Positions 1 to 6,270 of a DNA stretch of 6,940 nucleotides are shown piece by piece. How positions within the stretch are numbered: the stretch's first letter is position 1; every line of letters begins with the position of its first letter. This DNA is from Rickettsiales bacterium (GTDB taxonomy: Bacteria > Pseudomonadota > Alphaproteobacteria > Rickettsiales > UBA1997): contig CANEUR010000051.1 in assembly GCA_947441875.1 (NCBI GenBank), positions 1 to 6,940 on the forward strand. Direction: 5' to 3'. The notes under the pieces were generated by a model. The model did not search any database. It was not told the origin of the DNA and saw only the letters and a program-made list of their open reading frames with translations. The position numbers and the translations under genes were made by a program.

Positions 1-1436
1 TCATATAAACATTTATCTCTTTCTGAAACACATTGTAATTGATTCAAAACTTCTTGTTGTTTTGAAGTGAGTTTTTGATAGCTACCGCTATCAATGATTA
101 AAAATTTTAAATTAAAATCGGTTTGAGCGGCTATCGATAAAATATCTTCTGGTTGAATAATTTTAATTTTATCTTTACTAAACCAATAAAGACCAAAAAT
201 TTTTTTAGTGTTATTAAGTAGAACATAAAGTTTAAAATGATTAATATCAGCAATTTGCAGAATTGGCTCGGTAAGAAAAATTTCGTGATTGATTTTTTTT
301 GCTAAAAAAGTTGGCTTAGCATAATAAAAAATAATAATTAAAAACAAATGAATTGCAAAAGTAAAATAAGCTAAATTTAAAGCTAAATTACTTAATTTTT
401 TTTCTGAAATTATGATGCTTATCAAAATGCAAAATGGCACTAAAGCATAAATTACATAAGTGCCAATCATATTTCTCATAAAAGTAAGAATAAACATTGG
501 GGCTAAAAAAGAAATTGTCAAAAAGCTATATTTTTTTTGTAAAAAATTTTTGGCAAAACTAAAGTGTTTAACAACAATCAGCCACACTGGTAAGGTAGTA
601 ATAATGAAAAAAATCCAAATAGCTCCAAAAAACACCTCATGAGCATGACCGTAGCGATCACCTTGCCAACTAGGGTTAATAAAGCGTTGAAAATTTTCTC
701 CTAAAATAAAATATTCTAAAAATCCAGGATAGGCTTTTTCTGCCAAAATAAACCATGGCAACGACAAGCCAACAAAAATGGTAGTTCCAACAAGTATTGG
801 AAATTTAGTAAAAAATTCCTTCCATCTTTTGGCAATACAAAGATAAATCACAATCGAAAAAGCACAAAAAACGATTCCTACAAAACCCTTGGTAAGTATA
901 GCAATTACAGAGCCTAGAAAAAAACAATAGCCATAAAAATTTTTAGGTTTATCGCTATTTATTTGGAGCCAAAAAGAGCAAGAAATCATGGTAGTGCCAA
1001 GCAATAAAAAAGCTTCGGTCATGACGCTAGGAAGAATATAAAAAATTAATGTGCAGGAAGTAGTTAAAACACTAAAAACAGCAACTTCTTGATTATAAAT
1101 TTTTTCGGTTGATAAAAAAATAAACAATAAAACCAAAAGTAATGCTAGAAAATGAGGCAATCTGCCAGCGAATTCGGTAAAATCTAAAAATTCAAAGGAA
1201 ACGGCAGAAGCCCAAAAGACTAAGGGAGGTTTGCCAAAAAATGGTTCGTCTGGCGAAAAAAATGGCATCAAGTAGTTATTGTTAAGTGCCATTCTCATAG
1301 CAATTGAAGCATATCGAGCTTCGGAGATCCAGTAAAAACTACAGCAAGAAATTAAAATAAATTTACTCACTAAAATAAAAAATAAAAACCAAATTATTTT
1401 CTCTTGGCTGTTTAGTTTTTTGTATTCTGTAAGCAT
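1..1436 (-). CDS. ArnT-like GT39-family membrane glycosyltransferase (C-terminus beyond window)
   Basis: Reading the minus strand from ATG at 1436 gives 478 codons with no stop before the left edge, so the C-terminus is missing. It is an integral inner-membrane GT-C glycosyltransferase of the ArnT/PMT_2 type. These enzymes move a sugar from a polyprenyl-phosphate carrier to a periplasmic acceptor such as lipid A. Visible signatures are a first membrane segment near residues 14-34, then SEARYASIAMRM (38-49, the family's 'DEARYAEIARxM' loop), GKPPLVFWA (68-76), SVMTEAFLLL (137-146), LTKGFVGIV (181-189) and EYFILGENFQRF (241-252). Repeated hydrophobic helices run to about residue 372, followed by a soluble C-terminal part. 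Two acidic positions often found in ArnT relatives are changed: S38 before E39, and G68 before KPPL. The start lies 19 bp after the aroQ stop with no clear ribosome site, so it is probably the third gene of the pssA-aroQ operon. Family call is firm; sugar and acceptor are unknown. Confidence 0.85.
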   Translation of the reverse strand, partial: MLTEYKKLNSQEKIIWFLFFILVSKFILISCCSFYWISEARYASIAMRMALNNNYLMPFFSPDEPFFGKPPLVFWASAVSFEFLDFTEFAGRLPHFLALLLVLLFIFLSTEKIYNQEVAVFSVLTTSCTLIFYILPSVMTEAFLLLGTTMISCSFWLQINSDKPKNFYGYCFFLGSVIAILTKGFVGIVFCAFSIVIYLCIAKRWKEFFTKFPILVGTTIFVGLSLPWFILAEKAYPGFLEYFILGENFQRFINPSWQGDRYGHAHEVFFGAIWIFFIITTLPVWLIVVKHFSFAKNFLQKKYSFLTISFLAPMFILTFMRNMIGTYVIYALVPFCILISIIISEKKLSNLALNLAYFTFAIHLFLIIIFYYAKPTFLAKKINHEIFLTEPILQIADINHFKLYVLLNNTKKIFGLYWFSKDKIKIIQPEDILSIAAQTDFNLKFLIIDSGSYQKLTSKQQEVLNQLQCVSERDKCLY

Positions 1437-1455
1437 ATTTTTAACAAAATCAATT

Positions 1456-1893
1456 TTATTTTACATTGTAAAAAATATTGTGCAAAGCTATTAAATAACT
1501 ATATTCTTGACACCCTGTAATAGTAGCATTAACCACTTTACTTACAAAAGAATGATGGCGAAAGTTTTCACGTTTATAGATATTTGATAAATGTACTTCT
1601 ATTTTGTAGCCAGTGAATATTTCGAGGGCATCGGCAATAGCCACAGAAGTGTGAGTGTAGCCAGCGGGATTGATAATTAAAGCTTGTGCTTTGCTGTTTA
1701 TAGCTTGGTGAATTTGCTCTATTATTTCGCCTTCGTGATTAGATTGAAAAAAATCTAGATCGATATTAAGGTTACTAGCTAAACTCAAGCATTGTTGCTT
1801 TATAGTTTCTAGGTTTGTGTTGCCATAAATTTGAATATCGCGCAAATGCAATAAGTTAAGGTTTGGACCATTGATGATAAAGGTTTTGATCAT
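1456..1893 (-). CDS. aroQ: 3-dehydroquinate dehydratase, type II
   Basis: This cytoplasmic enzyme of the shikimate pathway dehydrates 3-dehydroquinate to 3-dehydroshikimate. At 145 residues it is the usual length for the small dodecameric type II family. Family blocks are in order: INGPNLNLL (7-15), QSNHEGE (50-56), INPAGYTHTSVAIADAL (74-90), EVHLSNIYKRE (99-109) and FRHHSFVS (111-118). The expected active-site residues are present: R18 and Y23 of the lid, N75, H81, E99, H101 and R112. The lid loop is unusual: HLRDIQIYG (16-24) where most members read 'GxREPxxYG', so the Gly and Pro are replaced. The ATG at 1893 overlaps the pssA stop (ATGA at 1893-1890), which suggests translational coupling. 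The glycosyltransferase gene follows after 19 bp. The enzyme needs the rest of the shikimate pathway, none of which is in this window. Confidence 0.95.
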   Translation of the reverse strand: MIKTFIINGPNLNLLHLRDIQIYGNTNLETIKQQCLSLASNLNIDLDFFQSNHEGEIIEQIHQAINSKAQALIINPAGYTHTSVAIADALEIFTGYKIEVHLSNIYKRENFRHHSFVSKVVNATITGCQEYSYLIALHNIFYNVK

Positions 1894-2663
1894 GTCTTTT
1901 GGTGATTGTTATTGATTTTAAAAAAAACAAAGGCGGCAACAAAGATTGAAAAAAAATAGGTAATGCCAATTATTGCTAAAGTAAGCCAAGGTTTGGTGAT
2001 TAACCCAATAATGATGGAACCAATAATTATCAAGGTAAGATGGATATTTTTGTTTTTAATAGGAATTTTTTTAATCGAAATTGTAGGCACTTTACTTGCC
2101 ATAAGCCCAGCGATAAACATTACATAGCAAATAACTAAAATTTGATTACAATAAAAACCTTCACCAAATTCAAAAAACAAAACCATAGGAAGACTTGATA
2201 AAGCCGCTCCAACAGGCGAAGGAATACCTTTAAAAAAATATTTTTCTAAAACAGGATTAATAGTTTCTTTGGCACTATCAACATTAAACCGAGCCAGCCT
2301 GATGGCAGTACAAACAGCAAAAAACAACACCATTGCCCAATCAAGGCCATAAATTTCGCCATAAGAATTTAGCCAAAAATAAATAATAAAACTAGGAACG
2401 ATGCCAAAATTAACAAAATCGACCAAAGAATCAAGCTGCGCACCAAAATCGGAAGTAGAATTAAAAAATCTTGCTAATCTGCCATCAACACCATCAAGCA
2501 CGCCAGCAATAATCAGCAGGCTTACTGCAATTAAATATTGCCCAGTAAAAGAAAAACGAATTGCAGTAAGTGCTAGGCAAAGTGCAGTGAGAGTTACCAT
2601 ATTTGGTAAAAGTCGAAATAAAGGAGAAAAGTTTTTTTTAGTGGTATTTTTGCTTTTTTTCAT
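1890..2663 (-). CDS. pssA: CDP-diacylglycerol--serine O-phosphatidyltransferase
   Basis: This integral inner-membrane enzyme makes phosphatidylserine from CDP-diacylglycerol and serine, the step before phosphatidylethanolamine. The CDP-alcohol phosphatidyltransferase signature DxxDGxxAR...GxxxDxxxD is complete: D57, D60, G61, A64, R65, G74, D78 and D82 (numbered from the ATG at 2663). RLARFN (122-127) and YFFKGIPSPVGA (142-153) are typical of the PssA branch. About seven or eight hydrophobic helices are visible, and the C-terminus ends in a short polar tail. From the ATG at 2663 the protein has 257 residues and begins MKKSKNTTKK before RLLPNMVT, as in related alphaproteobacterial PssA proteins. 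An in-frame TTG at 2687 would add eight residues, but nothing favours it: a T-run lies immediately upstream. It is the first gene of the minus-strand operon and overlaps aroQ by 4 bp. No psd (phosphatidylserine decarboxylase) is adjacent on either side. Confidence 0.92.
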   Translation of the reverse strand: MKKSKNTTKKNFSPLFRLLPNMVTLTALCLALTAIRFSFTGQYLIAVSLLIIAGVLDGVDGRLARFFNSTSDFGAQLDSLVDFVNFGIVPSFIIYFWLNSYGEIYGLDWAMVLFFAVCTAIRLARFNVDSAKETINPVLEKYFFKGIPSPVGAALSSLPMVLFFEFGEGFYCNQILVICYVMFIAGLMASKVPTISIKKIPIKNKNIHLTLIIIGSIIIGLITKPWLTLAIIGITYFFSIFVAAFVFFKINNNHQKT

Positions 2664-2777
2664 ATGCAATTTAAACTTTACTTTCAAAAAAAATATTGGT
2701 ATTATTTATGTGGGTTATAAAAATGTTATTGCCTAACAAATTATATTGCAATTAAAATTTAACTTATTTATTTACAA
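2664..2777. promoter_or_regulatory. Divergent intergenic region between pssA and tkt
   Basis: This 114-bp gene-free stretch separates the leftward pssA operon from the rightward tkt-mlaE pair, so it must hold promoters for both. The rightward candidate is listed separately. For the leftward side the best -10 is TATAAT read on the minus strand at 2745-2740, but no good -35 sits at the right distance, so that promoter is only tentative. The two -10 regions would lie within about 20 bp of each other, so the transcription units could compete for polymerase. An eight-base A-run (2686-2693) lies next to the alternative pssA start. Confidence 0.5.
2729..2758 (+). promoter_or_regulatory. Candidate sigma-70 promoter for tkt-mlaE
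   Basis: TTGCCT (2729-2734, four of six matches to TTGACA) is followed after 18 bp by TAAAAT (2753-2758, five of six matches to TATAAT). Transcription would begin near 2765, about a dozen bases before the tkt ATG, leaving a very short leader with no Shine-Dalgarno. In DNA this AT-rich a -10 match alone means little; the pairing and position give it moderate weight. Confidence 0.4.
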
Positions 2778-4772
2778 ATGCCTTATCAAGAACTTGCTAA
2801 TTGTATTCGTTTTTTAGCTATTGATGCTGTTGAAAAAGCTAATTCTGGGCATCCAGGTATGCCAATGGGTATAGCTGATGTTGCAACAGTTTTATTTGCT
2901 GATGTTTTAAAATTTTATCCAAATCAGCCAAAATGGCCAAACCGTGATCGTTTTGTGCTTTCGGCAGGGCATGGCTCAATGTTGCTTTATAGTTTACTTT
3001 ATTTAACTGGCTATCCAGATATTAATTTATCTGACTTGCAAAATTTTCGACAACTTCATAGTAAATGTGCAGGTCACCCCGAATTTGGTGAACTTTTAGG
3101 CATCGAAACCACCACAGGGCCCTTGGGGCAAGGGGTTGCTAATGCTGTTGGCATGGCTATTGCTCAAAAAATTTTGCAACAAAAGTTTAGTGCAGAATTG
3201 CCAGAATTTAGCGATTTATTTCAGCACAAAATTTATGCTTTAGTAGGCGATGGTTGCTTAATGGAAGGTGTGGCCCTTGAAGCCTTATCTTTAGCAGGGC
3301 ATTTGGGGCTAAATAATTTAGTGGTACTGTGGGATAATAACTCAATTTCTATCGATGGCAAAACTGCTTTGGCGGTTTCTGAAAATATTCACTTAAAAAT
3401 GCAAGCAATGGGCTTTTTAACTCATAGTGCTAATGGTCATGATTTTAACGAAATCAAGCAAGCATTTGCTAAAACTTCGGCAAGCACTTTGCCAGTGTTT
3501 TTAGATTTTAAAACTATTATCGGTTACGGATCTAATCAAAAAGCTGGCACACAAAAAGCTCATGGCTCGCCTCTTGGTGCAGTTGAAGTTGCGCATGCTC
3601 GAAAAAATCTCAATTGGCAATTTGAGCCTTTTGAAATTCCTACTAATTTACTTCAGCCATGGCAAGAAATTGGGCAAAAACATCAGCAAACCTACTTAAA
3701 ATGGCAAGAAAAATACAATCAATTACCAGAAAAAATCAAACAAGAAATTGATTTTTTATTGCACAAAAAATTTCCTTGCGATTTTTGGCAAAAATTTACA
3801 AATTACCAACAGCATACCAAACAAAATGAGTTGCAAGCTACTCGAAAATCTTCTTGGCAAGTGCTAGAATTTTTAACCGCTAATTTGCCTAATTTACTGG
3901 CTGGCTCTGCCGATTTAACCGAGTCGGTTCTTACGAAAACTTCTAGCTCTAAATCAATCAAACCTACCGATTTTTCTGGCAATTATTTACATTACGGAGT
4001 AAGAGAGCATGCAATGGCAGCCATTATGAATGGCTTGGCTTTGCACTCAAATTTTATTCCTTATGCTGGCACTTTTTTGGTATTTGCCGATTATTGCAAG
4101 CCTGCTATGAGGCTTTCTGCCCTCATGAAACAGCAGGTATTTTATATTTTAACCCACGATTCTATTGGCTTGGGCGAAGATGGTCCTACTCACCAACCAA
4201 TTGAGCAATTAGCAATGCTTCGAGCTATTCCAAATTTACTGGTGTTTCGCCCTTGTGATTTAGCCGAAACTATCGCCAGCTACGAGCTTGCTTTAAAAGC
4301 CACCAAAAGCCCTTCTGCTTTTATTTTGTCTCGACAAAACTTACCTGCCCTTGTTAAAATCAACCAAAACTATCAGCAAGGCGCTTATGTGATTGCCGAA
4401 AATCTGCAAAAATCCCAAGAAAAGCAGGTGCTTATTTTTGCCTCTGGCTCCGAAGTGCAAATTGCTATGGCGGTTTTTGAAGCTTTAAAACAACAAAATA
4501 TTGCTTGTAAAGTGGTTTCAGTGCTATGTTTTGAATTGTTTAAACAACAAAACAAGCAATATCAACAAGAAATTTTATTAAGCAATCAGCAACAAATAAT
4601 TCGAGTAGCAATTGAAGCTGGCAGTTCTTTTGGTTGGCATCAATTTATTGGTATCGATGGTATTTTTGTAGGAATCGATAGTTTTGGGGCTTCAGCACAA
4701 GCTTCTGATTTATTTTTACATTTTAATATTACCGCCAATTACACTTTAGAGCAAATTTTAGCAAAATTATAA
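2778..4772 (+). CDS. tkt: Transketolase
   Basis: This cytoplasmic thiamine-diphosphate enzyme of the non-oxidative pentose phosphate pathway moves two-carbon ketol units between sugar phosphates. It links fructose-6-phosphate and glyceraldehyde-3-phosphate to xylulose-5-phosphate, erythrose-4-phosphate and ribose-5-phosphate. The 664 residues match the full length of bacterial transketolases. The N-terminal domain has SGHPGMPMG (H25), SAGHGSMLLYSLL (H65), AGHPE (H100) and the cofactor motif GDGCLMEG (157-164) ending in DNN (186-188), then AHGSPLG (H262). The central domain has YGVREHAMAAIMNG with the catalytic E410, then DSIGLGEDGPTHQP (461-474, H472) and SRQNLP (518-523, R519). The C-terminal domain ends in LEQILAKL. 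All residues expected for cofactor and phosphate binding appear intact, so it should be active. The ATG at 2778 gives the normal N-terminus. mlaE follows after 7 bp, so the two are probably cotranscribed. Its product erythrose-4-phosphate feeds the shikimate pathway, to which the divergent aroQ belongs. Confidence 0.97.
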   Translation: MPYQELANCIRFLAIDAVEKANSGHPGMPMGIADVATVLFADVLKFYPNQPKWPNRDRFVLSAGHGSMLLYSLLYLTGYPDINLSDLQNFRQLHSKCAGHPEFGELLGIETTTGPLGQGVANAVGMAIAQKILQQKFSAELPEFSDLFQHKIYALVGDGCLMEGVALEALSLAGHLGLNNLVVLWDNNSISIDGKTALAVSENIHLKMQAMGFLTHSANGHDFNEIKQAFAKTSASTLPVFLDFKTIIGYGSNQKAGTQKAHGSPLGAVEVAHARKNLNWQFEPFEIPTNLLQPWQEIGQKHQQTYLKWQEKYNQLPEKIKQEIDFLLHKKFPCDFWQKFTNYQQHTKQNELQATRKSSWQVLEFLTANLPNLLAGSADLTESVLTKTSSSKSIKPTDFSGNYLHYGVREHAMAAIMNGLALHSNFIPYAGTFLVFADYCKPAMRLSALMKQQVFYILTHDSIGLGEDGPTHQPIEQLAMLRAIPNLLVFRPCDLAETIASYELALKATKSPSAFILSRQNLPALVKINQNYQQGAYVIAENLQKSQEKQVLIFASGSEVQIAMAVFEALKQQNIACKVVSVLCFELFKQQNKQYQQEILLSNQQQIIRVAIEAGSSFGWHQFIGIDGIFVGIDSFGASAQASDLFLHFNITANYTLEQILAKL

Positions 4773-4779
4773 CAACATT

Positions 4780-5559
4780 ATGAAAATTATTAACTTAATA
4801 AGTAAAATAGGCTCCTACACTATTTTAAATATTGCCAAACTTGGCGAAATAATTTTATTTGCAGCAAAAGCTTTGTGGCACTGCTTTAAACCGCCTTTTT
4901 ATCCAAGTTTAATTGCTAAACAAATTTTACAAATTGGTTATTTTTCGTTGCCTGTGGTGGGGCTCACTGCTATTTTTTCGGGAGCTGTTTTAGCTTTGCA
5001 AAGTTATTCTGGTTTTTCAAGATTTAATGCCGAAAGCACTATTGCTACTGTGGTGGTTCTTTCTATTACCCGAGAGCTGGGGCCAGTTTTGGCAGGTTTG
5101 ATGGTAGCAGGTAGGGTTTCGGCGTCAATAGCAGCCGAAATTGGCACCATGAAAGTAACCGAGCAAATTGATGCCCTTAGAACACTTTCTACCAATCCGT
5201 TTTCTTATTTAATTGCGCCAAGAGTTTTGGCTGCAATAATTATGATGCCTTTTTTAGTGTTGGTTGCCGATATTATTGGAGTTATGGGTGGTTATTTAGT
5301 AAGTGTGCATAATTTACATTTTTCGCCAAATACTTATTTAGCTAATACTTTTAAATATCTCGAGCCAATCGATGTTATTTCTGGCTTAGTAAAAGCGGGA
5401 GTTTTTGGTTTTTTTATTGCTATTATGGGTTGTTTTTTTGGCTATAATTCTGGTCGAGGGGCAGAGGGTGTGGGTTTTGCTACTACTAATGCCGTGGTTT
5501 CGGCTTCTATTTTTATTTTGTTGTTTAATTATATTATTACTGGCTGGTTTTTTGCTTAA
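4780..5559 (+). CDS. mlaE: MlaE/YrbE-family ABC transporter permease (lipid transport)
   Basis: This is the inner-membrane permease of an Mla-type ABC system. Such systems move phospholipids between the inner and outer membranes together with an ATPase (MlaF) and an MCE-domain protein (MlaD). The 259 residues are normal for the family. Visible features are an amphipathic N-terminus, a FSGAVLALQSYSGFSRF block (66-82), the strongly conserved stretch 98-133 beginning RELGPVLAGLMVAGR and ending TEQIDAL, and a glycine-rich region near 221-241 with GAEGVGFATTNAVV. About five hydrophobic helices can be counted. The sequence closely resembles, from memory, the Rickettsia homologue, and this is the best taxonomic clue in the window. 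It lies 7 bp after tkt and shares its transcript. No ATPase, MCE or other Mla gene follows; the next genes converge from the other strand. Partners must be encoded elsewhere, so the symbol describes the family and not a proven pathway. Confidence 0.9.
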   Translation: MKIINLISKIGSYTILNIAKLGEIILFAAKALWHCFKPPFYPSLIAKQILQIGYFSLPVVGLTAIFSGAVLALQSYSGFSRFNAESTIATVVVLSITRELGPVLAGLMVAGRVSASIAAEIGTMKVTEQIDALRTLSTNPFSYLIAPRVLAAIIMMPFLVLVADIIGVMGGYLVSVHNLHFSPNTYLANTFKYLEPIDVISGLVKAGVFGFFIAIMGCFFGYNSGRGAEGVGFATTNAVVSASIFILLFNYIITGWFFA

Positions 5560-5616
5560 AAAATAAAAAATATAGATGCACCACAGTCGCTTCAATATCA
5601 ATTACAAGAATTGGCA

Positions 5617-6270
5617 TTACAAACCAAGCTTAATAAATGCTTGTCTTTTTTCTATTTGGCATTTATGTAAAAAATTATCTTCGCTAGTTATTTTAACTTC
5701 TTTTTGTAAAATATTTAGTTCTTTTTTGCAAATATTTAATATTTTTGGTTCGATAAGAGCAAGATCACTAAAATTTGATGTTTTTTGAGTGTGTTCTGTA
5801 GATGTAGATTTTTTAAAGCTTGGTAATGAATAATTATCGAGTAGCAAAGAATGAGGATTGCTGTATTTATTAAAGATAGTATTATAATTTTCAGAATATT
5901 GAGAATGAGATATTTTGTTTGTTACAAAATCTTCTTCTAATGTTAAAATTTCTTTTCTAAAATTTTTTAAAACCTTTTCTTCTGTTACTTGTAGATTAAT
6001 TAATTTGGCTCTGCTTTCTGCATTAGAAAGCTCCCAAATAGAAGAAATTGGCCATAAGAATATATTCACAAAAGCAATATCATAATCTTCGTTATAAAAA
6101 GAGCCTCCACCAGGCAAAAAAGAAGCTTGAAATGCAGAGCTTGGATCTTTTTTTTCGATTAATAATTTTTTTTTCTCGTATTCTGTATAGGCAAGCATCT
6201 GTCTTTTATTTATGCCCTCAACACAAGAAAACAAAAGAAAAACAAGGCTAATAATTATGATACTTTTCAT
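5617..6270 (-). CDS. Putative lipoprotein with FLPGGGSFY/WP core (second of a tandem paralogous pair)
   Basis: No function is recognised. The 217-residue protein begins with a lipoprotein signal: a basic start, hydrophobic residues 4-15 and lipobox LFSC with C16 as the likely lipidated cysteine. A charged stretch follows, then FLPGGGSFY (51-59) and a short hydrophobic segment VNIFLWPISSIWE (68-80). This core is shared with the gene just upstream and resembles the glycine-turn-plus-hydrophobic-hairpin of TM2-like domains; that comparison is inference. Residues 105-136 are helical and charged and align with the end of the neighbour. The remaining 80 or so residues are unique and Ser/Lys-rich, with two cysteines (C181, C204) bracketing a lysine-rich helix. 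The ATG at 6270 lies inside the end of the upstream gene, giving a 23-bp out-of-frame overlap. AAAGAAA eleven bases or so before the start is the closest thing to a ribosome site. The gene converges on mlaE. Confidence 0.75.
   Translation of the reverse strand: MKSIIIISLVFLLFSCVEGINKRQMLAYTEYEKKKLLIEKKDPSSAFQASFLPGGGSFYNEDYDIAFVNIFLWPISSIWELSNAESRAKLINLQVTEEKVLKNFRKEILTLEEDFVTNKISHSQYSENYNTIFNKYSNPHSLLLDNYSLPSFKKSTSTEHTQKTSNFSDLALIEPKILNICKKELNILQKEVKITSEDNFLHKCQIEKRQAFIKLGL
5625..5651 (+). terminator. Possible intrinsic terminator after mlaE
   Basis: CAAGC (5625-5629) can pair with GCTTG (5639-5643) across a nine-base loop, followed directly by TCTTTTTT (5644-5651). This would end the tkt-mlaE transcript about 65-90 bp after the mlaE stop. 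The stem is only five pairs and also forms part of the 3' end of the opposing lipoprotein gene, so the call is modest. I saw no comparable stem plus T-run for the leftward lipoprotein transcript. Confidence 0.35.

Noticed and set aside
460..642. 60-codon plus-strand frame
   Set aside because: It lies antisense inside the glycosyltransferase gene, whose opposite-strand product has clear family motifs; this peptide has none.
2663..2687. TTG start for pssA eight codons upstream
   Set aside because: TTG is rarer than ATG, it is preceded by a T-run with no ribosome site, and the ATG at 2663 gives the N-terminus expected for the family.
2401..2736. 111-codon plus-strand frame across pssA and the divergent promoter region
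   Set aside because: It is antisense to the PssA catalytic motif, shows no domain, and would cross the promoter region.
5004..5195. 63-codon minus-strand frame within mlaE
   Set aside because: It is the mirror of the strongly conserved MlaE core and has no independent support.
5386..5601. 71-codon minus-strand frame at the 3' end of mlaE
   Set aside because: It starts with TTG, is mostly antisense to mlaE and has low-complexity content.
5599..5613. CAATT-ACAAG-AATTG inverted repeat as terminator of the leftward lipoprotein transcript
   Set aside because: The stem is almost all A-T and the nearest T-run on the minus strand is far downstream, so termination is not supported.
5576..5788. 70-codon plus-strand frame starting after mlaE
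   Set aside because: It is antisense to the lipoprotein gene, which has a signal peptide and a paralogue; this frame has neither.
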